A stretch of DNA of 64,000 bases from Gammaproteobacteria bacterium (GTDB taxonomy: Bacteria; Pseudomonadota; Gammaproteobacteria; Steroidobacterales; GCA-2729495). Under the pieces are notes generated by a model. The model did not search any database and was not told the DNA's origin. It was given only the letters and a program-made list of their open reading frames with translations. Location of the stretch: positions 186,001-250,000 of the forward strand of contig QUBU01000001.1 in NCBI GenBank assembly GCA_014337915.1, read 5' to 3'. The stretch's first letter is position 1; each line of letters opens with the position of its first letter. Both the position numbers and the translations under genes were made by a program. Positions 49,213 through 59,256 of the stretch are shown here, piece after piece.

Positions 49213-50640
49213 TCAGCGATTGATGGCGTGGATCGCGCGCCGGTCGACCGACAGCGCTGCTTCGTGCACCGCTTCGGCCAGCGTCGGATGGGCGTGGATG
49301 GTGCGCTGCAGGTCTTCCGCGGTGCCCTGAAACTCCATGGCGACCACGGCCTCGGCAATCAGCTCGCCAGCCATGGGCCCGCAGACATGCACGCCGAGCA
49401 GTTCGTCCGAGCCCGCATCCGCCAGTACCTTGACCAGCCCCGCCGCCTGGTCCATGGCCTTGGCTCGGCCACTGGCGGCGAAGTTGAAGGTACCGGACTT
49501 GTAGGTGATGCCGGCCTGGCCGAGTTCTTCCTCGGTCCGTCCTACCCAGGCGATCTCCGGCGTCGTGTAGATCACCGAGGGGATGATCCCGTAGTTCATG
49601 TGGCCGTAGCGGCCGGCGATCAGGTCCGCGACCATCACGCCCTCCTCGGATCCCTTGTGGGCCAGCATCGGGCCGCGCACCACGTCACCTATGGCCCAGA
49701 CGCCGGCAGCCGTCGTGCGGCAGTGCGCATCGACCTCGATGAAGCCGCGTGCGTCCACGGTGACCCCGGCCAGCGGATCGAGCAGGCCCTCGGTCCAGGG
49801 GCGCCGGCCCACCGCCACCACGACCTTGTCCACCTCGATGTCGTGGGAACCCTGGCGATCCTCGTAGCGCAGGCGGACGCCACCGGCGGTGCGCTCCCCT
49901 GACTGCACCTTCGCACCCAGGTGGATGTCCAGGCCCTGGCGGCGGAACTGGCGTTCGGCTTCCTTGGCGATCTGCCCATCCGCCATGAACAGGAAGCGGT
50001 CCATGGCCTCGAGGACGACGACCTCGGCGCCGAGGCGTCGCCAGACGCTGCCGAGCTCCAGGCCGATGACACCGGCGCCGATGACGCCGAGGCGCCTGGG
50101 CACCGCGTCGAAGGCCAGTGCACCGGCCGAGTCGACGATGCGCTCGCCATCGAAGGGCAGCGACGGCAGGGCGGTCGGCGTCGACCCGGTGGCGAGGACG
50201 ACGTTCCCTGCTTCCAGCAGCCGTGGCTCGCCGTCCGCCGGTGTGAAGCGCACCTTGTTGCCCGGCAGGAGGTGGCCGTGGCCGGCCAGCGCCGTGACGC
50301 CGTTGGCCTTGAACAGCCCCTGGATACCGGCGCAGAGCTGGGCGACGATCGCCGCCTTGCGCGCCTGCATGGCCTGCAGGTCGAGTTCCACCCCGGCCAG
50401 CCGGATGCCGTGCGCTGTGAACTCGTGGCGGGCGCGGTGCAGGAGTTCGGAGGACTCCAGCAGCGCCTTGGAGGGAATGCAGCCGGCGTTCAGGCAGGTG
50501 CCACCCAGCGATGGCTTGCCCTCGGGCGTAAGCCAGGCATCGATGCAGGCGGTGGACAGTCCATTCTGTGCCGCACGGATGGCGGCTACGTAGCCGGCGG
50601 GCCCGCCGCCGATGACGACGACATCGAACTTGCTGCTCAT
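49213..50640 (-). CDS. lpdA: Dihydrolipoyl dehydrogenase (E3)
   Basis: FAD enzyme that reoxidises the lipoyl groups of E2 with NAD. In 475 residues: FAD fold VVVIGGGPAGYVAAI (7-21), redox-active disulfide C49/C54 in GGTCLNAGCIPSKA, NAD-binding VIGAGVIGLELGSVW, and the His-Glu pair in HAHPTLAEAVHEAAL. It lies 4 bases after sucB, so this copy serves mainly the 2-oxoglutarate dehydrogenase complex. Confidence 0.97.
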   Translation of the reverse strand: MSSKFDVVVIGGGPAGYVAAIRAAQNGLSTACIDAWLTPEGKPSLGGTCLNAGCIPSKALLESSELLHRARHEFTAHGIRLAGVELDLQAMQARKAAIVAQLCAGIQGLFKANGVTALAGHGHLLPGNKVRFTPADGEPRLLEAGNVVLATGSTPTALPSLPFDGERIVDSAGALAFDAVPRRLGVIGAGVIGLELGSVWRRLGAEVVVLEAMDRFLFMADGQIAKEAERQFRRQGLDIHLGAKVQSGERTAGGVRLRYEDRQGSHDIEVDKVVVAVGRRPWTEGLLDPLAGVTVDARGFIEVDAHCRTTAAGVWAIGDVVRGPMLAHKGSEEGVMVADLIAGRYGHMNYGIIPSVIYTTPEIAWVGRTEEELGQAGITYKSGTFNFAASGRAKAMDQAAGLVKVLADAGSDELLGVHVCGPMAGELIAEAVVAMEFQGTAEDLQRTIHAHPTLAEAVHEAALSVDRRAIHAINR

Positions 50641-50644
50641 GGCA

Positions 50645-51880
50645 TCAGACCTGCAGCAGCAACCGGCCTGGATCTTCCAGGAGGTCCTTCACCGCCACCA
50701 GGAACTGCACCGCTTCGCGGCCATCGATGATGCGGTGATCGTAGGTCAGCGCCAGGTACATCATCGGCCGCACCACCACCTGGCCGTCGACGACCATCGC
50801 GCGCTCCTGGATCTTGTGCATGCCGAGGATCGCGCTCTGTGGCGGGTTGAGGATCGGCGTTGACAGCATCGAGCCGAAGATGCCGCCGTTGGTGATGGTG
50901 AAGGTACCGCCGGTAAGGTCCTCCATGCCGATGCTGCCCTCGCGCGCCCGCCGGCCATAGTCATTGATGGCGGCCTCGATCTGGGCGAAGGACAGCTGGT
51001 CGGCGTCGCGCACCACCGGCACGATCAAGCCGCGCTCGGTGGAAACGGCAATGCCGATGTCGTAGTAGTCATGGTGGATGATGTCATTGCCCTCGACCGA
51101 GGCATTGACCACCGGGTAGCGGCCCAGCGCGTTGATGCAGGCCCTGACGAAGAATGACATGAAGCCGAGCTTCACCCCGTGCTGCTTCTCGAAGGCATCA
51201 CGGTAGCGGTTGCGCAGCGCGATCACCGCCGACAGGTCCACCTCATTGAAGGTTGTGAGCATGGCGGCGTTCTGCTGAGCCTCGACCATGCGCTGGGCGA
51301 TGCGCGCCCGCAGCCGGCTCATCGGGATGCGCCGTTCCTCGCGGGAACCGCCGGTCGCGCCCGTTGCAGCAGTCGCTGGCCGCACGGCGGCCGGGGCAGC
51401 TCCCGCCGTGGCCGCAGCAGCGGCAACGTCCGACTTGAGTACGCGCCCTTCGCGACCGCTGCCACCGACGGCAGCCAGGTCCACGCCGCTCTCGCTGGCG
51501 GCGCGCCGCGCGGCCGGCCCGGCCTTGCCGGCGCTGCGGCCAGTCGCCGCCGCGGGCTGGGCCGGTACCGCAGGCCGAGCGGTCGCCGCAGCAGCGGCAG
51601 CCGCCGGCTTTGCCGGTGCAGCCGCCGCCTTTGCCTCGCCCTCTTCCAGCACCGCGAGCAGTTCACCGGCCTTCACGGTCGTGCCGTTCGCTACGCGCAG
51701 CTCCTTGATGACGCCGTTCACGGGCGACGGCACCTCGAGGACGACCTTGTCGGTCTCCAGCTCGACCAGGCTCTCGTCGCGGCGCACGGCGTCGCCCGGC
51801 GCCTTGTGCCAGGCAATCAGCGTCGCGTCGGTGACTGACTCGGGAAGCTGCGGGACTTTCACTTCGATGGTCATGGCCAT
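50645..51880 (-). CDS. sucB: Dihydrolipoamide succinyltransferase (E2 of 2-oxoglutarate dehydrogenase)
   Basis: Transfers succinyl groups to CoA. From the ATG at 51880 (GGAG five bases upstream; another ATG lies two codons on) it is 411 residues: one lipoyl domain with K45 in [10 protein letters not shown], an Ala/Pro linker, a peripheral-subunit-binding domain (about 115-150, [19 protein letters not shown]), and the catalytic domain with [15 protein letters not shown]. The longer frame to 52594 is in sucA out of phase. Confidence 0.96.
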   Translation of the reverse strand: MAMTIEVKVPQLPESVTDATLIAWHKAPGDAVRRDESLVELETDKVVLEVPSPVNGVIKELRVANGTTVKAGELLAVLEEGEAKAAAAPAKPAAAAAAATARPAVPAQPAAATGRSAGKAGPAARRAASESGVDLAAVGGSGREGRVLKSDVAAAAATAGAAPAAVRPATAATGATGGSREERRIPMSRLRARIAQRMVEAQQNAAMLTTFNEVDLSAVIALRNRYRDAFEKQHGVKLGFMSFFVRACINALGRYPVVNASVEGNDIIHHDYYDIGIAVSTERGLIVPVVRDADQLSFAQIEAAINDYGRRAREGSIGMEDLTGGTFTITNGGIFGSMLSTPILNPPQSAILGMHKIQERAMVVDGQVVVRPMMYLALTYDHRIIDGREAVQFLVAVKDLLEDPGRLLLQV

Positions 51881-51900
51881 GCGATCTCCGATGACTGCGC

Positions 51901-54735
51901 TCAGGCGTCCGGGCCCTTGATGCCGAGCGCCGTGTTGACGAGAACCTGTTGCTGGTACACATGCAGCTGGAACACGCCCGGTGCCGGCGCGGCAGCGGCC
52001 GGCCTGCCCGCATAGTAAAGCTCCTGCGCGCGCCCCAGCGGTTCCTGCAGGCGGTGGCGGATCTGGTACCAGGCACCCTGGTTCTGCGGCTCTTCCTGGC
52101 ACCATACCACCTCGCGCACGGCCGGATAACGGTCCAGCACGGCGGCCAGCTCCCGCGACGGGAACGGGTAGAGTTCCTCGATGCGGATGATGGCCACGGT
52201 ATCCAGCTGCTGCTTGCGACGTGCCTCCAGCAGGTCGTAGAACACCTTGCCACTGCAGGCCACCAGCCGCGTGACGGCGCGTGCCTCCAGCGGATCGATT
52301 TCCTGGATCAGCGGCTGGAACCGCCCGTGGCTCAGCTCGCTGAGCGGTGAACTTGCCAGGCGATGGCGCAGCAGGCTCTTCGGCGTCATCACCACCAGCG
52401 GCTTGCGCAGGTCGCGCAGCATCTGCCGCCGCAGCAGGTGGAACATCTGCGCCGGCGTCGACGGCACGCAGACCTGCATGTTCATCTCGGCGCAGAGCTG
52501 CAGGAAGCGCTCGAGGCGCGCCGAGGAATGCTCGGGGCCCTGGCCTTCCTGGCCGTGGGGCAGGAACATCGTCAGGCCGCAGAGCCGGCCCCACTTGGCT
52601 TCGCCGGAACTGATGAACTGGTCGATGACGACCTGGGCACCGTTGACGAAGTCACCGAACTGGCCTTCCCAGATGACCAGCGACTGCGGCTCCGTGGCGG
52701 CATAGCCGTATTCAAAGGCGAGCACCGCCTCCTCGGAGAGCAGCGAATCGGTGACGGTGAAGGCGCCGCGGCGCTCGCCCAGATTCTCCAGTAGCACGTG
52801 GGTCTCGCCGGTCACCTGGTCATGCAGCGCCGCATGGCGATGGAAGAATGTCCCGCGGCGGCTGTCCTGCCCGGTCAGCCGCACCCTGAACCCGGCCTTG
52901 ACCAGGCTGGCGTAGGCCATCATTTCGGCGAAGCCCCAGTCCATCGGCAACTCGCCGGCAGCCATGCGCAGCCGATCCTGCACGATGCGGGCCACCTGCG
53001 GGTGCAGCGTGAAGCCGGCAGGCACCCGGGTGACCTCGGCGGCGAGCAGGGCCACTTCCGCCTCCGGGACCGCGGTGGCCACCGGCTCGTTCCAGTCGCC
53101 CTTGCGGTAGCGGCTCCAGTCCACGGTGTACTCGTTGCCGATCATGCCGAGCACCGCCTGTGGCAGCGGCTGGCCCTGGTCCAGCCGTTCGCGGTACTCC
53201 TCGGCGAGGCGCTCGGCTTCGGGCGCCTCCATCACTCCGCCCTCGACCAGCCGGCGCATGTAGAGCTGCCGGGTGGTCGGATGCTTCTTGATGGTCTGGT
53301 ACATCAGCGGCTGGGTTGCAGCCGGTTCATCCGCCTCGTTGTGCCCATGGCGCCGATAGCAGACGAGGTCGATCACCACGTCCTTGCGGAAGGTCTGGCG
53401 ATACTCCAGCGCCAGGCGGGTGACCAGCACGGCGGCCTCGGGATCATCGCCGTTTACGTGGAACACCGGCGCTTCGATCATCCTGGCGACATCGCTGCAG
53501 TAGGGCGTCGAGCGCGCGTCGCCCGGATTGCTGATGGTGAAGCCCACCTGGTTGTTGACGATGATGTGCACCGTGCCACCGGTGGCGAAGCCGCGCGCCT
53601 GTGACAGCTGCAGCGTCTCGGCCACCACGCCCTGGCCGGCGAACGCCGCATCGCCGTGGATCAGCACCGGCAGCACTTCCTCGCCGGTGCTGTCACCGCG
53701 GCGCTCCTGGCGGGCGCGTACCGAGCCTTCGACCACCGCATCGACGATCTCGAGATGCGATGGGTTGAAGGCCAGCATGACGTGCACGTTGCCGCCCGGA
53801 GTGCGGATGTCCGAGGAGAACCCCATGTGGTACTTCACGTCGCCCGAGCCGGTCATGGCCTCGATGTTCTGCTTGCCCTCGAATTCCCGGAACAGCGCCT
53901 GCGGCGCCTTGCCCAGCACGTTGACCAGCACGTTGATGCGGCCACGGTGCGCCATGCCAATGACGAGTTCCTGGATACCGCGGGCGCCGCCCTGCTGGAT
54001 CAGGTCGTCGAGCATGGGAATGAGGCTGTCGCCACCCTCGAGCGAAAAGCGCTTCTGGCCGACATAGCGCGTATGCAGGTAGCGCTCGATGCCCTCGGCC
54101 GCGGTGAGCTGGCCGAGGATGTGGCGTCGCTCCGCCGCGGTGAATGGCTCGCCCAGCTGCCCGCGCTCGAGGCGCTCGCGAATCCAGCCGCGCTCGCGGC
54201 TGCGCGACAGGTGGGCATAGTCGGCGCCGATCCTGCCGGAATACACCCGGCGCAGCAGCGCCAGGATGTCCCTGAGCTTCATGCGGGCGCCGCCGGTGCT
54301 GGCCAGCCCGTTGGTGAAGAACTCCGTGTCCATGTCGGCTTCGCCGAGGCCAACGTAGTCCAGGCGCATCACCTGCGGCAGCCGTCGCTCGGCGAGGCCC
54401 AGCGGATCGAGGTCGGCAACCTGGTGGCCACGCTGGCTATAGACCTGTATGAGCCGTGATACCGCTGCCTGCTTGACGCTGAAGGCATCGCCTGGCCGCG
54501 CCGCCGTTGCCGCCGCCGCGGCAGCTGGCCGCCCCGCGCGGGTGCCCGGCGACGGCAGGCTGACGACCCGAGTCACCGCGGCGGGCGGTGGCCCCATGCT
54601 GGCGAAGAACCGCCGCCAGTTCTCCGGCACCGATGCCGGATCGCGCTGGTAGGACTCGTAGAGGTCCTCGACGTAGGGTGCGTTGGCGCCGAACAGTGGC
54701 GACGAGAGGTAGTGGTCCCTGATGGACTGGCTCAT
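51901..54735 (-). CDS. sucA: 2-oxoglutarate dehydrogenase E1 component
   Basis: Thiamine-diphosphate enzyme that decarboxylates 2-oxoglutarate in the TCA cycle. The 944 residues are normal. Seen: the N-terminal assembly segment ([20 protein letters not shown]), [15 protein letters not shown], thiamine-binding [17 protein letters not shown] with NNQVGFT, and [19 protein letters not shown]. sucA-sucB-lpdA are spaced by 20 and 4 bases, a three-gene operon. Confidence 0.97.
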   Translation of the reverse strand: MSQSIRDHYLSSPLFGANAPYVEDLYESYQRDPASVPENWRRFFASMGPPPAAVTRVVSLPSPGTRAGRPAAAAAATAARPGDAFSVKQAAVSRLIQVYSQRGHQVADLDPLGLAERRLPQVMRLDYVGLGEADMDTEFFTNGLASTGGARMKLRDILALLRRVYSGRIGADYAHLSRSRERGWIRERLERGQLGEPFTAAERRHILGQLTAAEGIERYLHTRYVGQKRFSLEGGDSLIPMLDDLIQQGGARGIQELVIGMAHRGRINVLVNVLGKAPQALFREFEGKQNIEAMTGSGDVKYHMGFSSDIRTPGGNVHVMLAFNPSHLEIVDAVVEGSVRARQERRGDSTGEEVLPVLIHGDAAFAGQGVVAETLQLSQARGFATGGTVHIIVNNQVGFTISNPGDARSTPYCSDVARMIEAPVFHVNGDDPEAAVLVTRLALEYRQTFRKDVVIDLVCYRRHGHNEADEPAATQPLMYQTIKKHPTTRQLYMRRLVEGGVMEAPEAERLAEEYRERLDQGQPLPQAVLGMIGNEYTVDWSRYRKGDWNEPVATAVPEAEVALLAAEVTRVPAGFTLHPQVARIVQDRLRMAAGELPMDWGFAEMMAYASLVKAGFRVRLTGQDSRRGTFFHRHAALHDQVTGETHVLLENLGERRGAFTVTDSLLSEEAVLAFEYGYAATEPQSLVIWEGQFGDFVNGAQVVIDQFISSGEAKWGRLCGLTMFLPHGQEGQGPEHSSARLERFLQLCAEMNMQVCVPSTPAQMFHLLRRQMLRDLRKPLVVMTPKSLLRHRLASSPLSELSHGRFQPLIQEIDPLEARAVTRLVACSGKVFYDLLEARRKQQLDTVAIIRIEELYPFPSRELAAVLDRYPAVREVVWCQEEPQNQGAWYQIRHRLQEPLGRAQELYYAGRPAAAAPAPGVFQLHVYQQQVLVNTALGIKGPDA

Positions 54736-54809
54736 GGATGGCCCGAAAAGCCCTGGGAAACTGCCTATGATAGAACGAGGCGCGGACCCGTGCTACCGCA
54801 GCCCGTCGA

Positions 54810-55358
54810 TCAGCCGAAGAACAGCAGCCTGATACCCCCGGCCTGCGCGACGACCTGGTACAGCAGGTACAGTTCCCAGCCGATCAGCACGACATAGCCG
54901 AGGACGCAGGCCTTGATGAGGCCGAGCACCGGCACGCCGCCGAGCACACGATGCCTCGCGGCAACGGCCAGCGCGACCACGCTGGTTGCGGTCAGCCCGA
55001 TCTTCGCCCAGAGGAACCAGTGCGGCCCCTGCATCAGCAGTGCGCGCATCACGAGGTTGAGTTCTTCCCCGCCCACCGCCAGCAGGTTCAGGGTGAACAG
55101 CGCATCCGCACAGCTCATCAGCACGATTGCCAGTGCCAGGTACAGCACCCGCGGCTCGTGCCAGTCGAGGAAGATCCGCTGTTCGTCGCCCAGGCGCCGA
55201 CCCGCGCGCCGGCGCGGCCTCAAGCCACCGTAGAAGAATGACCAGGCCGAGTGCCGGCGGCGGTCCGCCGGGCTGCGCCGTTCTACGCGGCCACCCGAGC
55301 CGGCCTGGCCCTCCAGGGCAGGCATTCCAGGCCTGGCGTTCCAGCGGAAAAGAGACAC
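54810..55358 (-). CDS. DUF5658-like membrane protein
   Basis: A 182-residue protein. The first 60 residues are basic and polar (RVERRSPADRRRHS); three membrane helices follow at about 73-93, 115-135 and 145-168. LALAIVLMSCADALFTLNLLA followed by GGEELNLVMRALLMQGPHWF is the pattern I associate with DUF5658, whose function is unknown. It is 74 bases upstream of sucA, same strand, preceded by an AT-rich dyad. Confidence 0.72.
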   Translation of the reverse strand: MSLFRWNARPGMPALEGQAGSGGRVERRSPADRRRHSAWSFFYGGLRPRRRAGRRLGDEQRIFLDWHEPRVLYLALAIVLMSCADALFTLNLLAVGGEELNLVMRALLMQGPHWFLWAKIGLTATSVVALAVAARHRVLGGVPVLGLIKACVLGYVVLIGWELYLLYQVVAQAGGIRLLFFG

Positions 55359-55362
55359 GTTA

Positions 55363-55396
55363 AGTTCAATTCATAAACTATTGTTATTCTTGAACT
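55363..55396. promoter_or_regulatory. AT-rich inverted repeat upstream of the DUF5658 gene
   Basis: AGTTCAA (55363-55369) and TTGAACT (55390-55396) are perfect inverted arms 20 bases apart, in a conspicuously AT-rich patch (about 55360-55400) that stands out in a GC-rich genome. It ends 5 bases before the DUF5658 start, in the position of a promoter/operator. The binding factor is unknown. Confidence 0.4.
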
Positions 55397-55479
55397 GAAG
55401 ACTAACAGGACCGCCGGCATCCGGCCAGTATCCGCGGCAGGGACAGGTCCAAGGCCCAGCCGGTACGGCCGGAGGCGGC

Positions 55480-56349
55480 TCAAGACGGACGGCGCAGCCG
55501 CCGCACCAGGCTCGAGGTATCCCAACGCCCGCCACCCATGGCCTGGATGTCGGCGTAAAACCCGTCCACCAGTTCAGCCACGGGCAGCTGTGCACCGTTG
55601 CGGCCTGCCTCGGCCATGCACAGCCCGAGGTCCTTGCGCATCCAGTCGACGGCGAACCCGAAGTCGAAGCGATCCTCGATCATCGTCGCGCCCCGGTTAT
55701 CCATCTGCCAGCTCTGCGCCGCACCCTGGCCGATAGCCTCGAGTACGCGCGGCATGTCGAGGCCGGCCGCCTGGCCGAAGGCGATGCCCTCGGCGAGGCC
55801 CTGGACGAGCCCGGCAATGCAGATCTGGTTGACCATCTTGGCGAGCTGGCCCGAGCCGGGCGGGCCTAGCCGCGTCACGGCACGTGCGAACGCCAATGCC
55901 ACCGGTCGTGCCTGCTCGAACGCCGCCTCTTCGGCCCCGCACATCACCGTGAGCTGGCCGCGGATCGCGCCCGCCTCCCCGCCCGATACCGGCCCATCGA
56001 TGAAATGCAGGCCACGCCGCCGGGCTTCCGCCGCCAGTTCGCGCGCGACCTCCGCCGAGGTGGTGGTGCAATCAAAGAAGATGGCACCGGCATCCATGCC
56101 GGCGAAGGCGCCGCCAGGACCCAGAGTCACCTCGCGCAGGTCGGCGTCCGCACCCACGCAGGCGAAAACGATCTGCGCAGCTCTGGCTGCCGCCGCCGGC
56201 GTGCGCGCGGAGGACCCACCGAACTCGCTGGTCCAGCGCTGCGCCCGCGCCGCGGTCCGGTTGTGGACTGCAACGGAATGCCCTGCCCGCGCCAGGTGGC
56301 CCGCCATCGGATAACCCATGGTGCCGAGGCCGATGAATGCCACGTGCAT
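55480..56349 (-). CDS. NAD(P)-dependent beta-hydroxyacid dehydrogenase (3-hydroxyisobutyrate dehydrogenase family)
   Basis: A 289-residue oxidoreductase. The ATG at 56349 has GGAGG eight bases upstream; an ATG at 56364 is inside that site. Seen: IGLGTMGYPMAGHLARAGH (residues 5-23), FFDCTTTS, substrate-binding DGPVSGGEAGA and the catalytic lysine in LAKMVNQICIAG. The substrate could be 3-hydroxyisobutyrate, tartronate semialdehyde or a related acid. It stands alone, divergent from the VPLPA-CTERM genes. Confidence 0.88.
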   Translation of the reverse strand: MHVAFIGLGTMGYPMAGHLARAGHSVAVHNRTAARAQRWTSEFGGSSARTPAAAARAAQIVFACVGADADLREVTLGPGGAFAGMDAGAIFFDCTTTSAEVARELAAEARRRGLHFIDGPVSGGEAGAIRGQLTVMCGAEEAAFEQARPVALAFARAVTRLGPPGSGQLAKMVNQICIAGLVQGLAEGIAFGQAAGLDMPRVLEAIGQGAAQSWQMDNRGATMIEDRFDFGFAVDWMRKDLGLCMAEAGRNGAQLPVAELVDGFYADIQAMGGGRWDTSSLVRRLRRPS

Positions 56350-56483
56350 CGCGCCATCCTCCATCTGTCGGTCAGAAGCGAAGCATTATGACAGCTGGCT
56401 ATTGACGGCCGTGATTCGCAGCCGACATCCTGCGGGCGGGACTGACAACAAATCCAATCGACTCGCTCCCGGGGAGGAACCAC

Positions 56484-57161
56484 ATGAAGACGCTGATGAC
56501 TGCGGCAGCCCTGCTGCTGGCCGCGACCGTTGCCAACGCGGCACCGGTCACCTACACGCTGACCGGCGTGGCCTACGAGAATTCCTTCGGCACGGTGACA
56601 CCTATCTGCAGCGGCTGCGGCACTGGCACCGCGGTGGACGATGGCGCCGGCAACATCACCATCACCGGGATGGCCTGGGAACTCAACGGCAATGGCAATC
56701 ACTACCTTGCCAGCATCGACGGCACCACCACGCTGGCGCCCACGCAGACGCCGAATACCAACCCGGCCAATGCACTGCCGGCAGGCAGCGTCCTGACACG
56801 TACCGGCGGCTTCTGCACCACCATCACCGTCGGCACCTCGGACCTCTGCGATCCCGCGGCCATTCGCTCCGGCTACGCGGCATCGCTGAGCTTCTATACG
56901 GGCACCAACAGTGCGGGTGGCACCTGTGGACAGCCGCTGACCAATCTCAACTCCATCAACCGCTGCCGCGTGGACCTCACGCAGGCGGGCAATACGCTGA
57001 CACTGCAGCTCAAGCGTGCGCTCTCGGAGAGCGCCACCTCGGGCAGCTACCAGCTGCTGACCTTCACCTTCGAAGCGGCCGCAGTGCCGGTGCCGGGCGC
57101 GGTCTGGCTGCTCGGATCCGCCCTGGGCCTGCTGGGCCTGGTCCGTCGCACGCTCGCCTGA
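56484..57161 (+). CDS. VPLPA-CTERM/PEP-CTERM sorting-domain secreted protein
   Basis: A 225-residue exported protein. A signal peptide (LLLAATVANAA) is followed by an extracellular body with two close Cys pairs (CSGC near 42-45), GNGNHY, and a C-terminal sorting tag VPVPGAVWLLGSALGLLG followed by basic RR. This is the VPLPA variant of the PEP-CTERM signal, processed by an exosortase in known systems. A GGGGAGG ribosome site precedes the start. No exosortase is in the window. It is followed after 15 bases by a second such gene. Confidence 0.85.
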   Translation: MKTLMTAAALLLAATVANAAPVTYTLTGVAYENSFGTVTPICSGCGTGTAVDDGAGNITITGMAWELNGNGNHYLASIDGTTTLAPTQTPNTNPANALPAGSVLTRTGGFCTTITVGTSDLCDPAAIRSGYAASLSFYTGTNSAGGTCGQPLTNLNSINRCRVDLTQAGNTLTLQLKRALSESATSGSYQLLTFTFEAAAVPVPGAVWLLGSALGLLGLVRRTLA

Positions 57162-57176
57162 CCGGGAGATGGGCAC

Positions 57177-57959
57177 ATGAACCTCCTGAAAACCCTTGCC
57201 GCCGCGGTTGCGCTGGGCACGATCCCGCTGTCCTCGCAGGCCGCCCTCCTCGGCCGCGACCTCAATGGCAGCCCGGGCAGCATCGAGGCCTACTACGACA
57301 CGGCGCTCGACATCACCTGGCTCGCCGATGCCAACCTCGCCGCGACCAATACCTTTGGTGTCTCGGGTATCACCGGCACCGGCCAGATGGACTGGGCCAC
57401 GGCCAATGCCTGGATCGCCGCCATGAACACGGCCAACTACCTGGGCATCAGCAGCTGGCGCCTGCCGGACATGTTCGACATCGGCGGCGACGGCTGCACC
57501 GTGTATTCCTACACGTCGTACAACGGTGGCGACTGCGGATACAACGTGGTCAGCACCGGGCCACAAGCCTCGGAACTGGCCTCGCTGTATCACGCGACGC
57601 TCGGCAACGTCGCCTACTACGACAGCAGCGGCAATCCGAATTACGGCGGATCGCCGCATATCCAGGCCACCGGTCCGTTCCAGAACCTGGGCAACACGCT
57701 GTACTGGTACGGTCAGTCCACCGTCACCGACAGTTCGGGCAACAACTGGGGTGAACCGGCGTTCAATGCCTGGTACTTCGGCATGCCCTCCGGTGGCCAG
57801 CGGCCCATCGACATGACCCAGGTGAGCACCATGACCGCATGGGCGGTCGTCGATGGTGATGTGCAGTCGACCGTGCCGGTGCCGGGTGCGGTCTGGCTGC
57901 TCGGTTCGGCGATCGGCCTGCTCGGGGCCCTGCGCCAGCGCAACGCGGCCGGCGCCTGA
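57177..57959 (+). CDS. DUF1566-type VPLPA-CTERM secreted protein
   Basis: A 260-residue protein. Signal peptide (TIPLSSQAALLG), then the DUF1566/Lcl-like fold (YYDTALDITWLADANLA, MDWATANAWIAAMN, SWRLPDMFDIGGDGC, TMTAWAVVDGD) that occurs in many secreted PEP-CTERM proteins. The tail VPVPGAVWLLGSAIGLLGAL is nearly identical to that of the upstream gene, so both likely use the same exosortase. It converges with the SDR gene. Confidence 0.86.
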   Translation: MNLLKTLAAAVALGTIPLSSQAALLGRDLNGSPGSIEAYYDTALDITWLADANLAATNTFGVSGITGTGQMDWATANAWIAAMNTANYLGISSWRLPDMFDIGGDGCTVYSYTSYNGGDCGYNVVSTGPQASELASLYHATLGNVAYYDSSGNPNYGGSPHIQATGPFQNLGNTLYWYGQSTVTDSSGNNWGEPAFNAWYFGMPSGGQRPIDMTQVSTMTAWAVVDGDVQSTVPVPGAVWLLGSAIGLLGALRQRNAAGA

Positions 57960-57992
57960 CCAGCCAATGCCCCGCCGCAGCGGCTGCGCGGT

Positions 57993-58787
57993 TCAGCCGC
58001 TCAGCCAGCCGGCGGTGGCGTTGACGATCGTCGCCGTCACGTTCTGCGCCTCGGGCAGCGCCAGCAGCAGCGCGGTCGCCGCGGCCTCCTCGGCACTCTG
58101 CGGGCGCCCCGGGTAGCCAGCGCGGATCTGCTCGCGCATCGCTTTCGGGATGCCGACCGGATGGCCGAGCACCTGCGCGCCGGCTTCCCGTTCCCCGGTC
58201 AGGCGCGTATCGACCCAGCCGTAGGCGATGGCGTTGCAGGTCACGCCGAAGCGTGACCACTCGAGCGCCACCGCCTTGGTGAGCCCGTGCAGCCCGTGCT
58301 TGGCCGCGCAGTAGTTGGCCATCCCGGGACTGCCGATCAGCCCGGCGGCGGCCGAGATATTGATGATGCGGCCGCCGTGGCCCTCGTGGCGCATGTGCGG
58401 GGCGGCGGCCCGGATGCAGTTGAATGCGCCCTTCAGGATGACGTCGATGCAGTCGTCCCACTGCGCATCGCTCATCTTGTGGATCATGGCATCGAGGGGA
58501 AACCCCGCATTATTCACCAGGATGTCCAGCCGCCCGAATTCGCTGGCTGCGGTGTCGACGATGCGCTGGGCATCGGCGGCGCTGCGCACGTCGCCGGCGC
58601 AACCGGTGGCCTTGCCGCCGTCCGCAAGGATCGCCGCGACGACGTTGTCGACCGACGCCTGGTGCAGGGCATTGACGACGAGCGCCGCTCCCTGGCGCGC
58701 GAACAGCTGGGCGATGGCCCGGCCGATGCCCTGTCCCGACCCCGTGACCACGGCCACCTTGCCCGCCAACGCTGCGTTCGCCACCAT
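57993..58787 (-). CDS. SDR-family oxidoreductase, probable 3-hydroxyacyl-CoA type
   Basis: A 264-residue enzyme: cofactor loop VTGSGQGIGRAI (about 14-25), LVNNAG, IINISAAAG and the catalytic YCAAKHG, then NAIAYGWVDTRLT. The C-terminal ATIVNATAGWLSG is longer than usual. It is the last gene of the GST-MaoC-MaoC-SDR operon, 6 bases after the MaoC gene. The hydratase neighbours make a 3-hydroxyacyl-CoA dehydrogenase role likely, but this is inference. Confidence 0.85.
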   Translation of the reverse strand: MVANAALAGKVAVVTGSGQGIGRAIAQLFARQGAALVVNALHQASVDNVVAAILADGGKATGCAGDVRSAADAQRIVDTAASEFGRLDILVNNAGFPLDAMIHKMSDAQWDDCIDVILKGAFNCIRAAAPHMRHEGHGGRIINISAAAGLIGSPGMANYCAAKHGLHGLTKAVALEWSRFGVTCNAIAYGWVDTRLTGEREAGAQVLGHPVGIPKAMREQIRAGYPGRPQSAEEAAATALLLALPEAQNVTATIVNATAGWLSG

Positions 58788-58793
58788 GATCGT

Positions 58794-59243
58794 TCACCCC
58801 CCGGAAGCACCGGCCGACCGCGATGGCAGGACGACGACTCCCCTGCCGACCGTGGTGCGCTCGCCACGCGCGTTGTCGATCCACATTTCGCACTCCACGC
58901 AGTGCACGTCGCCATCGCGGTACTTGCCGGTCACCCGGCCGCTGCAGGCCAGTTCGACGTCGAAGAAATCGATGCCCTGGAAGCGGCAGCTGACCTTTTT
59001 CAGGAACCCCTCCAGCCCCATCCAGTCGGTCAGCAACCGGGCGGAAATGGCCGCCTTCAGGGCGCCATGCACGATGACGTCGGGCTGCCCGGCAGCCTGT
59101 GCGAAGTCCTTGTCGTAGTGGATCTCGTAGTAGTCCCCGGAAGCGCCCGCCCACTTCACCGCCTGGCGCCGGGTCGGCGTCAGGCGCAGCGGCCCCAGGG
59201 CCTGGCCGACCGCGACGTCCTCGTAGAACAGCTGTGCCTGCAA
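58794..59243 (-). CDS. MaoC-like hydratase subunit with catalytic dyad
   Basis: A 149-residue single hot-dog protein. The hydratase-2 motif is present as GASGDYYEIHYD: the aspartate and histidine of the catalytic dyad are kept, about residues 36-43. HGALKAAISARLLTDWM matches the substrate-helix part. It directly follows a second small hot-dog gene, 13 bases away, so the two probably form a heteromeric enoyl-CoA hydratase. Confidence 0.85.
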   Translation of the reverse strand: MQAQLFYEDVAVGQALGPLRLTPTRRQAVKWAGASGDYYEIHYDKDFAQAAGQPDVIVHGALKAAISARLLTDWMGLEGFLKKVSCRFQGIDFFDVELACSGRVTGKYRDGDVHCVECEMWIDNARGERTTVGRGVVVLPSRSAGASGG

Positions 59244-59256
59244 AGCCTGTTGCTCC

